Source: Janthinobacterium rivuli (GTDB lineage Bacteria; Pseudomonadota; Gammaproteobacteria; Burkholderiales; Burkholderiaceae_D). Taken from it: a stretch of DNA of 64,000 nt. The position numbers were made by a program, and so were the translations under genes. The stretch lies in the NCBI RefSeq assembly GCF_029690045.1, contig NZ_CP121464.1, forward strand, positions 5,704,001 through 5,768,000. The letters run 5' to 3'. Under the pieces are notes generated by a model, which saw only the letters and a program-made list of their open reading frames with translations, had not been told where the DNA came from and ran no database searches. Of this stretch, positions 17,674 to 26,638 are shown piece after piece (positions within the stretch are counted from its first letter, which is position 1; each line of letters opens with the position of its first letter).

Positions 17674-18756
17674 ATGGGCCAGCTCAATCACTGGCTGCAC
17701 ACGCATGCCGACCAGCTCGACCAATCGTCGGAACTGGCTGAAGCCGTTTTGCCGGCACTCGCTGGCGACCAGTTGCTGGCCATCGGCGTGCCGCGGGAAC
17801 ACGGCGGCGCGGGCGGCGACGTGCGCGACGCCATCGACGCCATCGCCAAAGTGGCCGAGCAATCGGTGACGGCCGCCTTTGTCTTCTGGGGCCAGCGCTG
17901 CTTCATCGAATTCCTGCTGCAAAGCGAGAACCGCGCGCTGGCCGAGCGCCGCTTGCCCGGCCTGCTGGCAGGCACGCAGGCAGGCGCCAGCGGTTTGTCG
18001 AACGCCATGAAATTCTTGTCCGGCATCGAGCAGCTGCAAATCACGGGCGCGCGACACGATGACGGCCTGCTCGTCGACGGCGGCCTGGCCTGGGTGACGA
18101 ACTTGCGCAAGGCGGGCTTCGTCGCGGCCGCCGCCGTGGCGCCGGACGACGGCGCGCCACCCGTCATCGTCGCCTTCGACAGCGGCACGGCTGGCGTCAA
18201 ACGCAGCGACGACCTGGACCTGATCGCTCTGCGCGGCAGCAATACGGCTTCCGTCAAGCTGGCGCAGGTGCACATCCCCGCCTTGGACATCATCAGCGAC
18301 AACGCGCCGGCCTGGCTGCCGCAGGTGCGCCCGTCGTTCCTCGGCATGCAGTGCGGTCTGTCGATCGGCCTGGCGCGCGCCAGCCTGGCCAAAGCGGCGC
18401 AGATTTCCGCCGGCTCGCGCAACGCGCTCACGCCCCGCATCGAAGCGCTGCAAGCGACCCTGGAAAGCGCCGTCGCGACCCTGCTGGCCGGCGTGCACGA
18501 TGGCCGCTTCAGGACGCAGGCGCCGGCCATGTTCCGCCTGCGCATACAGCTGGCCGACGTGCTGCAGCAGGCGCTGATGCTGGAACTGCAAGCCATGGGC
18601 GGGCGCGCCTATTTGAACGCCGAGCAGCAGGGCTTTGCCCGCCGCTGGCGCGAATCGTCGTTCATCCCCATCGTCACCCCCAGCCTGACGCAATTGCAGG
18701 CGGCCTTGCAGCTGTTCGACAGCCAGCAGGCGGCCAAGGCGGGAGCGTCGGCATGA
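17674..18756 (+). CDS. Acyl-CoA dehydrogenase-like flavoprotein (short, oxidoreductase type)
   Basis: The 360-residue protein aligns in general form with acyl-CoA dehydrogenases. It has an N-terminal helical domain with GVPREHGGAGGDVRDA (about residues 39-54), a beta domain around 110-215 and a C-terminal helical bundle. It is shorter than the usual 380-400 residues, and I cannot identify the catalytic glutamate. Similar short proteins beside sulfonate-type ABC importers (SfnB/DszC-like) use reduced flavin to oxidise sulfur compounds, so a monooxygenase is as likely as a dehydrogenase. It overlaps the following ATPase gene by 4 bp (ATGA). Substrate unknown. Confidence 0.75.
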   Translation: MGQLNHWLHTHADQLDQSSELAEAVLPALAGDQLLAIGVPREHGGAGGDVRDAIDAIAKVAEQSVTAAFVFWGQRCFIEFLLQSENRALAERRLPGLLAGTQAGASGLSNAMKFLSGIEQLQITGARHDDGLLVDGGLAWVTNLRKAGFVAAAAVAPDDGAPPVIVAFDSGTAGVKRSDDLDLIALRGSNTASVKLAQVHIPALDIISDNAPAWLPQVRPSFLGMQCGLSIGLARASLAKAAQISAGSRNALTPRIEALQATLESAVATLLAGVHDGRFRTQAPAMFRLRIQLADVLQQALMLELQAMGGRAYLNAEQQGFARRWRESSFIPIVTPSLTQLQAALQLFDSQQAAKAGASA

Positions 18757-19547
18757 GCGTGGCTGATTGGGCGCTGCAGGCACAGGACCTGAGCTACGCC
18801 TATCCTGGCACGGCGCCCGTGTTCCAGCACGTCTCGCTGGGCGTGCGCAAGCGCGAAATCGTCTGTCTGCTGGGCGGCAGCGGCTGCGGCAAATCGAGCC
18901 TGCTGCGCGTGCTGGCCGGCTTGCAGCCACCATCCACGGGTGAGATCCAGTTCCTCGATGCGCCCATGCGCGAACCGGACCCGCGCAGCGCCCTCGTCTT
19001 CCAGCAAGCCAGTTTGCTCCCCTGGCTGAACGTCACGGGCAACGCCGGCTTCGGCCTGGACTTCAAGCACCAGCCGCAGCTGACGCGCGCAGCGCACGAG
19101 GCGCGCGTGGCGCAAGCCATCGAAGCGGTCGGCTTGAAGGGCCGTGAAAAGCTGTATCCGTCCGCGCTGTCGGGCGGCATGGCGCAGCGCGTGGCCCTGG
19201 CCCGTGCTCTCGCGCGCGAGCCGGAACTGCTGTTCGCCGACGAACCGTTTTCCGCCCTCGACGCCATCACGCGCGCCGAGATGCAATCCTTGCTGGTCGA
19301 CGTGGTGCACCGCTGGCACACGGCCGTGCTGCTCGTCACGCACGATATCGACGAAGCGATTCTCGTGGCCGACCGCATCTTGCTGATGGGCGGCAAGCCG
19401 GGCAACATCGTGCGCGAATGGCCTGTCGCCATCGACCAGCCACGGATCGGCCACAGCGCCGACGTCATCGCCCTGAAGATGGATATTCTCGACGCCCTGC
19501 AGGCGCTGCAAAAGCAGGATCAAGCGCCTGCCTTTGCTCCCCATTAA
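18753..19547 (+). CDS. ABC importer ATP-binding protein (nitrate/sulfonate/taurine type)
   Basis: The 264-residue ATPase has Walker A GGSGCGKS (41-48), a Q-loop FQQASLLPW, signature LSGGMAQRVALARAL and Walker B LLFADEPFSALD, with the switch histidine in VTHDIDEA. The Q-loop and D-loop style are typical of SsuB/TauB/NrtD ATPases. The true start is the ATG at 18753, which overlaps the previous stop as ATGA; longer upstream reading is just the other gene's alternative frame. Together with the next two genes it makes a complete importer. Confidence 0.93.
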   Translation: MSVADWALQAQDLSYAYPGTAPVFQHVSLGVRKREIVCLLGGSGCGKSSLLRVLAGLQPPSTGEIQFLDAPMREPDPRSALVFQQASLLPWLNVTGNAGFGLDFKHQPQLTRAAHEARVAQAIEAVGLKGREKLYPSALSGGMAQRVALARALAREPELLFADEPFSALDAITRAEMQSLLVDVVHRWHTAVLLVTHDIDEAILVADRILLMGGKPGNIVREWPVAIDQPRIGHSADVIALKMDILDALQALQKQDQAPAFAPH

Positions 19548-19564
19548 TCGACCGGAACTTTCCC

Positions 19565-20809
19565 ATGACATTCGAAGACCACAACAAACCCCTGCATATC
19601 TGCGCCTCGTCCGATTGCGACTGCGGCCTGACGCGGCGCGACTTCCTGCGCATGTCGGCCCTGGCCACGGCCAGCGTCGCCTCGCCCCTGCTGTTCGCCG
19701 GCGACGCCATGGCCCAGCAAGGCCCGAAAGGCGACGACCAGCCCGTGAAAATCGGCTACCTGCCGATCACCGACGCCACCCCGCTGCTCGTCGCCCACGC
19801 GCGCAAGCTGTTCGAAGCGGAAGGCTTGCAGGCGGAAACGCCACGCCTGTTCCGCAGCTGGGCGCAGATCATCGAAGCTTTCGTCGCCGGCCAGGTCAAC
19901 GTCATCCACTTGCTGTCGCCCGCAACCCTGTGGGTGCGCTACGGCGCCAAGTTCCCCGCGAAAGTCGTCGCCTGGAACCACGTCAACGGCTCCGCGCTGA
20001 CGGTGGCCAACGAGATCAACAAGGTCTCCGACCTGGGCGGACGCACGGTCGCGATCCCCTTCTGGTACTCGATCCACAACATCCTGCTGCAGCAAATCCT
20101 GTCCTCGAATGGCTTGACTCCAGTCACGCGCGCGCGCAACGCGGCCATCAAACCGAATGAAGTCAACCTGATCGTGCTGGCGCCGGCCGAAATGGTCTCG
20201 GCCCTGGCCAGCAAGTCGATTGCCGGCTACATCGTGGCGGAACCCTTCAATGCGGCGGCGGAAAACGCCGGCATCGGCAAGATCCTGCGCTTCTCGGGCG
20301 ACGTGTGGAAAAACCATGCGTGCTGCGTCACTTTCCTGTCAGAGCGCGACATCAACACGCGTCCCGAATGGGCGCAAAAGGTCACCAACGCCATCGTCAA
20401 GGCGCAGCTGTGGACGCGCTCGAACCAGGTCGACACGGCCAAGCTGCTGTCGAACGTGGGCGAGCACCGCTACACGCCGCATCCGCTGCAAGTGCTGACC
20501 AAGGTGCTGGCCACCACCGATTACGCCGGCTATGAAAAGCAGGGCCTGATCGTGCACAAGAACTGGCAGCAGCGCCGCATCGACTTCCAGCCGTATCCAT
20601 TTGCTTCGTACACGGAAGAACTGGTGCGCGCCATCGGCCGCACCAAGGTGGAGGGCGATACGCGCTTCCTGGCCAACCTCGATCCGAAGTTCGCCGCGCG
20701 CGACCTGGTCGATGACCGCTTCGTGCGCAAGGCCATCACGGCGGTCGGCGGCCCGGCCGCCTTCGGCTTGCCGGCCAACCTGCTGCGCAGCGAAACCGTG
20801 GCGGTCTGA
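19565..20809 (+). CDS. ABC importer substrate-binding protein, NrtA/SsuA-like, Tat-exported
   Basis: This 414-residue periplasmic binding protein has a twin-arginine signal: Arg24-Arg25 in TRRDFLRM, a hydrophobic stretch and a probable cleavage after AMA at residue 50. Mature motifs such as KIGYLPITDATPLLVAHARKL match the NrtA/CmpA/SsuA family, which binds nitrate, bicarbonate, sulfonates or similar small anions. Before the Tat motif there is an unusual cysteine cluster, Cys13, Cys18 and Cys20 (CASSDCDCG). Tat export suggests folding, or cofactor or metal loading, in the cytoplasm. The ligand is not determinable from sequence alone. Confidence 0.9.
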   Translation: MTFEDHNKPLHICASSDCDCGLTRRDFLRMSALATASVASPLLFAGDAMAQQGPKGDDQPVKIGYLPITDATPLLVAHARKLFEAEGLQAETPRLFRSWAQIIEAFVAGQVNVIHLLSPATLWVRYGAKFPAKVVAWNHVNGSALTVANEINKVSDLGGRTVAIPFWYSIHNILLQQILSSNGLTPVTRARNAAIKPNEVNLIVLAPAEMVSALASKSIAGYIVAEPFNAAAENAGIGKILRFSGDVWKNHACCVTFLSERDINTRPEWAQKVTNAIVKAQLWTRSNQVDTAKLLSNVGEHRYTPHPLQVLTKVLATTDYAGYEKQGLIVHKNWQQRRIDFQPYPFASYTEELVRAIGRTKVEGDTRFLANLDPKFAARDLVDDRFVRKAITAVGGPAAFGLPANLLRSETVAV

Positions 20810-20811
20810 CG

Positions 20812-21576
20812 ATGGCAAGCAAGTTGTTCACGAAGTTCGGCCTGCCCCTGGTGGGGCTGGCCTGTGCCTTGCTGCTGTGGTCCATGGGCGTGACGGCGCT
20901 GGAGAAATCCACGCCGATTGCCACCGCCTTTGCGCCGCTGCCAACGGCGCTGGCGTTCCAGGAGATGGTGGGCGGTGCGGATATCTGGCTGCACGTGGTA
21001 TTGAGCCTGCAAAGGGTGGCCGTGGGCTTGGGACTGGCCATCGTCATCGGCGTGCCGCTCGGTGTGCTGGTGGCCATGTCGAAAAGCTTTTCCGGCGCCG
21101 CCATGCCGCTGTTCCAGCTGCTGCGCATGATTTCGCCGCTGTCGTGGATGCCGATCGCCGTGATGGTGCTCGGTGTCGGTGACGCGCCCGTGTACTTCCT
21201 GCTGGCGTTTGCGGCCGTCTGGCCGATTTTGCTCAATACGGCGGCCGGCGTGGCGCGGCTCGATCCGAACTGGCTGCTGCTGGCACGCAGCCTGTCGGCC
21301 ACGCGCAGCGAGATCGTCTTCAAGGTGATTTTACCAGGCATTACGGCCGATATCCTGACGGGCGTGCGCCTGGCCATCGGCATCATCTGGATCGTGCTGG
21401 TGCCGGCGGAAATGCTGGGCGTGTCGGCGGGTCTTGGCTACTTCATCCTCGACACGCGCGACCGGCTCGCGTATTCGGAACTGATGGCCGCCATCGTGCT
21501 GATCGGCATACTCGGTTTCATCCTCGACTACCTGGCCCGCGCCGCGCATGCGCGCTGGCTGCACGTGAAGAATTAA
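20812..21576 (+). CDS. ABC importer permease (SsuC/TauC type)
   Basis: The 254-residue inner-membrane protein has about six hydrophobic segments. The EAA-type coupling region appears as ARSLSATRSEIVFKVILPGI (about residues 160-180), the site that docks on the ATPase. It starts 2 bp after the binding-protein stop codon and is the last gene of the operon. It ends converging on an acyltransferase gene, sharing bases 21573-21576. Binding protein, ATPase and one permease gene imply a homodimeric membrane component. Confidence 0.92.
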   Translation: MASKLFTKFGLPLVGLACALLLWSMGVTALEKSTPIATAFAPLPTALAFQEMVGGADIWLHVVLSLQRVAVGLGLAIVIGVPLGVLVAMSKSFSGAAMPLFQLLRMISPLSWMPIAVMVLGVGDAPVYFLLAFAAVWPILLNTAAGVARLDPNWLLLARSLSATRSEIVFKVILPGITADILTGVRLAIGIIWIVLVPAEMLGVSAGLGYFILDTRDRLAYSELMAAIVLIGILGFILDYLARAAHARWLHVKN

Positions 21577-22382
21577 GCTGCCTTCTCCAGCGGCAGCGTG
21601 GCGGCGATAGTCGCCTGCGTTGCCGCCGCCAGCTCGCGCCGGTGCGCGTCCAGCGTCGCCACCGGCGCCAGACAGGTCAGGCGCGCCGTGATGGGCGGGC
21701 CGCTCAGGATCGCCACCATGCTTTGCGCAAAGCTCATGTCGCCGATGAAATCGACGGCGTGGTGCAAGGCCCCCTTGTCATCCACATACACGAGCGCGAA
21801 CGGCTGCACCGGCACTTGCGCGTCGATGGCCGCCTCGAACAGATTGGCGTGAAACGGCAGGATCTGCCCTTGCGCTGCGGTCGTGCCTTCGGGGAAAAAC
21901 GCGATGCGCTCGCCCGCCGTCAATTTATCCACCAGGCCCTGGAAGATCAGGCGCAAATCGCGCTTGCTGCCGCGCGAAATGAAAATGGTGCCGGCGCGCC
22001 CCGCCAGCCAGCCCAGGATCGGCCAGGCGCGGATTTCCGCCTTGGCGACGAAACGGCAGGGATGGACGGCATTGATAACGAAGATGTCGAGCCACGAAAC
22101 GTGGTTCGCCACCACCATCGCATGCTCGAGCGCCGGCACGCTGTCTGCCGGCTGCGCCACGTGCACGCCGCAGATGTCGAGCAGCTGCGTCGACCAGCGG
22201 CGGATGCGCCGGTTGCGCCCCTCCAGGTCCAGCCAGGGAAAGAGCACGGCGCTCTTGGCCATGCCGCAGCCCAGGTGAATGGCGATGCGCGCGAGGCGGT
22301 AGGTAAGCAGAAGTTTCAAATCACACCAACAAATAAACCAGAACCGAAATCCGGGAGCAGACAAGGGGTGCCGGGGCAGCAT
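21573..22382 (-). CDS. Lysophospholipid acyltransferase family protein (PlsC-like)
   Basis: This 269-residue membrane-associated acyltransferase has motif I NHVSWLD and motif III FFPEGTTAAQG, so the HX4D catalytic pair is intact. Hydrophobic segments lie near residues 10-35 and 90-110. It resembles the second PlsC paralogue of beta-proteobacteria, which may act on lysophospholipids or ornithine lipids. It lies 24 bp after pyrC' on the same strand and could be transcribed with the pyr genes. The exact start is uncertain. Confidence 0.85.
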   Translation of the reverse strand: MLPRHPLSAPGFRFWFICWCDLKLLLTYRLARIAIHLGCGMAKSAVLFPWLDLEGRNRRIRRWSTQLLDICGVHVAQPADSVPALEHAMVVANHVSWLDIFVINAVHPCRFVAKAEIRAWPILGWLAGRAGTIFISRGSKRDLRLIFQGLVDKLTAGERIAFFPEGTTAAQGQILPFHANLFEAAIDAQVPVQPFALVYVDDKGALHHAVDFIGDMSFAQSMVAILSGPPITARLTCLAPVATLDAHRRELAAATQATIAATLPLEKAA

Positions 22383-22406
22383 GCCCCCGGTCCATGGATC
22401 TGATTT

Positions 22407-23708
22407 TTAACGCTGAAACGCCACCCGTCCGGCAACGATGGTCGCCTTGACGATGCCGCTCAGCTCATAGCCGAGGAAAGGCGTGTGCTTGCCCTGGCTG
22501 GCCAGCGAGGCCGACGACACGGTCCAGCGCGCGGCCGGATCGAAGACGCAAATGTCGGCCGCTTCGCCCACGGCCAGGCTGCCGGCCGGGATACCGGCGA
22601 CACGGGCCGCGTCGGACGTGACCTTGGCCACGGCGCGCGCCAGCGGACGTGCGCCCGCCTGCGGCTGGCCCAGCGCGTAGTCGTCGGCCCATTTCAGGGC
22701 CAAGGACAGCAGCAGTTCCAGGCCAGTGGCGCCGGGCGACGCTTCGCCGAACGGCAGCAGTTTTTCATCATCGTCGACCGGCGTATGGTCCGAGCACATG
22801 GCGTCGACCGTGCCGTCCAACAGGCCGGCTCGGATCGCATCGCGGTCACGCTGGCTGCGGAACGGCGGCGTCACGCGTGCGTTCGGGTCGAAAAAGCCGA
22901 TGTCGGCATCCGTCAGGTGCACATGGTGCACGCCCACGTCGCAGGTGACGGGCAAGCCTTCGGCCTTGGCCGCGCGGATCAGTTCCAGGCCGGCCGCCGA
23001 CGAAATGCGGCACAGGTGCACACGCGCGCGGCTGGCGCGCATCAATTCGAAAATCGTGTGCAGGGCGATGGTTTCGGACATCACGGGCACGCCGGACAAG
23101 CCCAGGCGCGAGGCCAGCGGGCCGCTGTGGGCGATGCCGCCACGGCCGATATGCGGGTCTTGCGGGCGCAGCCAGACGGTGTAGCCGAAGGTGTTCGCGT
23201 ACTGCATGGCGCGCAGCAGCACGGTGGTGTCTTCGATCGGCTCTTCCGCCTGCGCGAAGCCGATGCAGCCCGCTTCCGTCAGTTCCGCCATCTCCGTCAG
23301 CGACTTGCCTTTCAAGCCCATGGTCAGTGCGCCCAGCGGGTGCACGTGGGCCTTGTTCTGCGTCTTGGCGCGGTATTTCAGCATTTCCACCAGGCCCGGC
23401 TCGTCCAGCACGGGATCGGTGTCGGGCGGGCAGACCAGGCTCGTCACGCCGCCTTGCAGCGCCGCCTGCAATTCCGATTCCAGGGTCGCCTTGTATTCGT
23501 AGCCCGGCTCGCGCAGGCGCGCGGACAGGTCGACCAGGCCGGGGGAAACCACCAGGCCGGCCGCGTCAAACGTGGTGTCGGCGGTGAAGCCGGCCGGGGC
23601 GCTGCCCACGGCCAGCACCTTGCCGTCGGCGATAAACAGGTCTTGCAAGCCATCGATGCCGTTGGCAGGGTCGATCAGGTGGCCGTTCTTGATATGTAGT
23701 GTCGTCAT
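22407..23708 (-). CDS. pyrC': Dihydroorotase-like protein PyrC' (probably inactive, ATCase partner)
   Basis: The 433-residue protein has the amidohydrolase/dihydroorotase fold, but the first metal motif is lost. Where active enzymes read DxHxHxREPG, residues 60-68 read DLSARLREP, so both histidines are replaced. Other landmarks remain (HLCRIS, CSDHTP). This is the state of the pyrC' gene described in Pseudomonas, whose product is enzymatically dead but needed as a structural partner of aspartate transcarbamoylase. It lies 24 bp downstream of pyrB, in the pyrR-pyrB-pyrC' order, which supports that role. A functional dihydroorotase should be encoded elsewhere. Confidence 0.88.
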   Translation of the reverse strand: MTTLHIKNGHLIDPANGIDGLQDLFIADGKVLAVGSAPAGFTADTTFDAAGLVVSPGLVDLSARLREPGYEYKATLESELQAALQGGVTSLVCPPDTDPVLDEPGLVEMLKYRAKTQNKAHVHPLGALTMGLKGKSLTEMAELTEAGCIGFAQAEEPIEDTTVLLRAMQYANTFGYTVWLRPQDPHIGRGGIAHSGPLASRLGLSGVPVMSETIALHTIFELMRASRARVHLCRISSAAGLELIRAAKAEGLPVTCDVGVHHVHLTDADIGFFDPNARVTPPFRSQRDRDAIRAGLLDGTVDAMCSDHTPVDDDEKLLPFGEASPGATGLELLLSLALKWADDYALGQPQAGARPLARAVAKVTSDAARVAGIPAGSLAVGEAADICVFDPAARWTVSSASLASQGKHTPFLGYELSGIVKATIVAGRVAFQR

Positions 23709-23732
23709 GCTCGCTTACTCGTCCTTGGGCTA

Positions 23733-24698
23733 TCAGCCCTGATTACCAGCCAAAATACTCATCACCGCCATGCGCACGGCGATACCGAAGGTCACCTGCG
23801 GCAGGATCACCGCCTGCGGACCGTCGGCCACGGCCGAATCGATTTCCACGCCGCGATTCATCGGGCCCGGATGCATGACGATGGCGTCCGGTTTCGCCAG
23901 CGCCAGGCGCTCGGGCGTGAGGCCGTAACTCTTGAAATACTCCTGCGCCGACGGCAGCAGCGCGCCGCTCATGCGTTCATTTTGCAGGCGCAGCATGATG
24001 ATCACGTCCACGCCTTTCAAGCCTTCATCCATGTTGGTGAAGGTGCGCACGCCCATCTGCTCCAGGCCGCCTGGCAGCAGGGTGTGCGGGCCGATGGCGC
24101 GCACTTCCGGCACGCCCAGGGTGGTCAGCGCATGGATGTCGGAACGGGCCACGCGGCTGTGCAGGATGTCGCCCACGATGGCCACCGTCAGATTGGTGAA
24201 ATCCTTCTTGTAGTGACGGATCGTGTACATGTCGAGCAAGCCCTGGGTCGGGTGCGCGTGGCGTCCGTCGCCCGCGTTGACGACGTGGACGTGCGGCTGC
24301 CTGGTGTCGATCAGGTGCTTGGCGATCAGGTAGGGCGCGCCCGACTGCGCGTGGCGCACGACGAACATGTCGGCATGCATGGCCGACAGGTTGTCGATGG
24401 TGTCGAGCAGTGACTCGCCCTTGCTGGCCGACGAGGCCTGGATGTTCAGGTTGATGACGTCGGCCGACAGCCTTTTTGACGCGATCTCGAAGGTGGTGCG
24501 GGTGCGCGTGGAGTTTTCAAAGAACAGGTTGAAAACGCTCTTGCCGCGCATCAGCGGCACCTTTTTCACATCGCGGTCGGAGATGCCGACGAACGAGGAA
24601 GCCGTGTCGAGGATGTGGTTGACGATAGACTTCGGCAAGCCTTCAATCGTCAGCAGGTGTTGCAGTTCGCCGTGTTTATTCAGTTGCGGATTAAGCAT
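23733..24698 (-). CDS. pyrB: Aspartate carbamoyltransferase catalytic subunit
   Basis: PyrB joins carbamoyl phosphate and aspartate, the first committed step of pyrimidine synthesis. The 321-residue protein has the carbamoyl-phosphate motif STRTRT (63-68) and the block [12 protein letters not shown]. Its first codons overlap the end of pyrR by 8 bp, and pyrC' follows closely. There is no pyrI regulatory subunit, so it belongs to the class that assembles with a dihydroorotase-like partner. Confidence 0.96.
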   Translation of the reverse strand: MLNPQLNKHGELQHLLTIEGLPKSIVNHILDTASSFVGISDRDVKKVPLMRGKSVFNLFFENSTRTRTTFEIASKRLSADVINLNIQASSASKGESLLDTIDNLSAMHADMFVVRHAQSGAPYLIAKHLIDTRQPHVHVVNAGDGRHAHPTQGLLDMYTIRHYKKDFTNLTVAIVGDILHSRVARSDIHALTTLGVPEVRAIGPHTLLPGGLEQMGVRTFTNMDEGLKGVDVIIMLRLQNERMSGALLPSAQEYFKSYGLTPERLALAKPDAIVMHPGPMNRGVEIDSAVADGPQAVILPQVTFGIAVRMAVMSILAGNQG

Positions 24699-25230
24699 GG
24701 TGGGTATCTATGGTGAGCGTGAATTTTCCATCGTCGGCTTGCTTCAGGACCAGAGCCTGGCCCGGCGGCACGGCTGTGAAGGCGGCCACGAAATCGGCGG
24801 CCACCGGCAGCTGGCGTTCGCCGCGGTCGACCAGGGCGGCCAGCATGATCTTCGCCGGACGGCCATAGTCGAACAATTCGTTGATGGCCGCGCGCGTGGT
24901 GCGGCCCGTGTACAGCACGTCGTCGACCAGCAGGATGGTGGCGCCGGCCACGTCAAAGCTGATTTGCGTCGGCTTGACGTCCGCATGCAGGCCCTTCTGG
25001 GCGAAGTCGTCGCGGTAGAACGAGACGTCGAGCACACCCAGGCGGCCCGGCAGGTTCAGGTCGCGCGCCAGGCGTTCGGCCAGCCAGGCGCCGCCCGAAT
25101 GGATGCCGACGATGGCCACGTTGGGGATGCCCGCCAGGCCGCTCTGCACTTGCTGCAGCAAGACCGCGTACAGGGCCTCGGCGTCGAGTTGGGATGGATT
25201 CGTAGGATGCGGCATGGAGTTCTTGATCAT
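24691..25230 (-). CDS. pyrR: Pyr operon regulator/uracil phosphoribosyltransferase PyrR
   Basis: The 179-residue protein has the PRPP-binding loop [15 protein letters not shown] (around residues 100-114) and the PyrR-type segment [11 protein letters not shown]. PyrR proteins act as UPRTases and, in many bacteria, as RNA-binding attenuators of pyr operons. I saw no clear anti-terminator leader in the short 24 bp upstream gap to ruvX, so the regulatory role here is unproven. Initiation at the second Met (MPHPTN, about 25215) is also possible. Confidence 0.92.
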   Translation of the reverse strand: MIKNSMPHPTNPSQLDAEALYAVLLQQVQSGLAGIPNVAIVGIHSGGAWLAERLARDLNLPGRLGVLDVSFYRDDFAQKGLHADVKPTQISFDVAGATILLVDDVLYTGRTTRAAINELFDYGRPAKIMLAALVDRGERQLPVAADFVAAFTAVPPGQALVLKQADDGKFTLTIDTHHA

Positions 25231-25254
25231 TCAGGAATGGGCCAAAAGGTCAGA

Positions 25255-25653
25255 TTAATAATTCGCGTCAAAATACTGTTGCAGGATGATGGCGGCGGCG
25301 CGGTCGTCGATGACCTCACCTCGCCTGGCGGCGATGACGGCCGAGGAATAGCGCTCGTCGACCAGTTCCACCGGCAGGTTGAAGCGGCCATGCACCTGGT
25401 TGGCGAAACGGCGGCAGCGCGCGCTCATCTCGTGTTCCGTGCCATCGGGATGGCTGGGCAAGCCCACCACGATGCGGCTCGCGCCCCACTCCTTGATCAG
25501 GCTATCGATGGCGGCAAACTTCGGCTCGTTCGCCGTGGCCGTGATCACGCTGAGCGGCTTGGCCTGGCAAATCATGGTATTGCCGATGGCCACACCGATG
25601 CGTTTCAAGCCGAAATCGAAGGCGAGGATGGTGTCAATGGCGTCACCGCTCAT
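25255..25653 (-). CDS. ruvX: Putative pre-16S rRNA nuclease/Holliday junction resolvase YqgF
   Basis: This 132-residue RNase H-fold protein begins with the acidic catalytic motif ILAFDFGLKRIGVAIGN. It also has the family segments VVGLPSHPDGTE and PVELVDERYSS. YqgF/RuvX takes part in 16S rRNA 5'-end maturation, and resolvase activity has also been reported. Its ATG overlaps the yqgE stop codon (ATGA), so the two are translationally coupled; the yqgE-ruvX-pyrR order is conserved in beta-proteobacteria. Confidence 0.94.
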   Translation of the reverse strand: MSGDAIDTILAFDFGLKRIGVAIGNTMICQAKPLSVITATANEPKFAAIDSLIKEWGASRIVVGLPSHPDGTEHEMSARCRRFANQVHGRFNLPVELVDERYSSAVIAARRGEVIDDRAAAIILQQYFDANY

Positions 25654-26297
25654 GCGTGTCCGGCTTCCGATGCCAGCATGAGAGGGTCGATACCCAGCAG
25701 CTTGATGGCCGCCACGTAGCGCTGCTCGATGGGAAAATCGAACAGGATGTCGGCCGAGGCGCCTACCGTCAGCCAGCCATTGCGGCCGATTTCGTCTTCC
25801 AGCTGGCCCGGACTCCAGCCCGAATAGCCGATCGAAACGAGCATGCGCTCGGGGCCATCGCCCTTGGCGACGGCTTCGAGCACGTCGATCGACGTGGTAA
25901 ACGCGATTTCATCGGTCACGGTCAGCGACGAGGAATAGCGGGCGCCCGGCGTATGCAGCACGAAGCCGCGGTCGTCCTGCACCGGGCCGCCGAACATGAT
26001 CGGTTCGTTGATGATGGGCGTGTCGCTGCCGGCCGCCAGTTTCAGGTCGATGCGGTCGAACAGCACTTCCATGGTCATGTCGGTGGGTTTGTTGATGACG
26101 ACGCCGAGCACGCCGTTTTCATTGTGTTCGCACACGTAGACGACCGTGCCGCCGAAGATCGGGTCTTGCATGGCCGGCATCGCAATGAGGAAATGGTTGG
26201 CCAGATTCAGGGTGGAGGAACCGGTCGCGGCCGGCTCTCCCACACCCTGCATCAAACGATGTCCTGGTAGAGTCTGGTCGATTTTACTCTTTTTCAT
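25650..26297 (-). CDS. yqgE: YqgE/AlgH family protein (DUF179)
   Basis: The 215-residue cytoplasmic protein shows the DUF179 signatures LNLANHFLIAMPAMQDPIFGG and VLGVVINKPTD, and later YSGWSPGQLEDEI. The family is widespread and, in pseudomonads, was named AlgH from alginate regulation, but no biochemical activity is established. The N-terminus is about 30 residues longer than the minimal domain, so an internal start cannot be excluded. It is the first gene of the minus-strand yqgE-ruvX-pyr group. Confidence 0.92.
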   Translation of the reverse strand: MKKSKIDQTLPGHRLMQGVGEPAATGSSTLNLANHFLIAMPAMQDPIFGGTVVYVCEHNENGVLGVVINKPTDMTMEVLFDRIDLKLAAGSDTPIINEPIMFGGPVQDDRGFVLHTPGARYSSSLTVTDEIAFTTSIDVLEAVAKGDGPERMLVSIGYSGWSPGQLEDEIGRNGWLTVGASADILFDFPIEQRYVAAIKLLGIDPLMLASEAGHA

Positions 26298-26638
26298 ACG
26301 CGATGCTCTCTCTGTGGGCTTGCTGGCAAGTCTTGCTTACCCCGCTATCGTACGCCTGGCACAAGCTGCCGCAAATCTTGGGCGGCGCGCACCGTGGTGC
26401 CAGGCGTTATTCTTGTTATGTTATAAATTAATGATCCATTTGCCATGCTTGCCGGCGTATTTCAATGCCAATTGTAAAATTGATTGCAAAATCGCTGTCG
26501 CACATAAAGCACCATGAACATACCCGGTAGTTTACACTGAATTGCCGCCGCAGCGACGCCAAAGGCGCGACGCGAGCGGCCATAAATCCCTGTTGGCGGC
26601 AAAAAATCGCCTATCTTTGACCCTGAACACGCGAAATA
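26298..26638. other. Divergent intergenic region, yqgE to photolyase
   Basis: No gene was seen in this 341 bp. It is more AT-rich than its surroundings in the middle, with TTATGTTATAAATTAATG near 26415-26432, and probably contains divergent promoters for yqgE (minus) and phr (plus). No clear repeat or light-responsive operator could be assigned by eye. Confidence 0.5.

Noticed and set aside
24691..25254. A PyrR-type RNA attenuator upstream of pyrB
   Set aside because: pyrR and pyrB overlap and the ruvX-pyrR gap is only 24 bp, leaving no room for a terminator/antiterminator leader.
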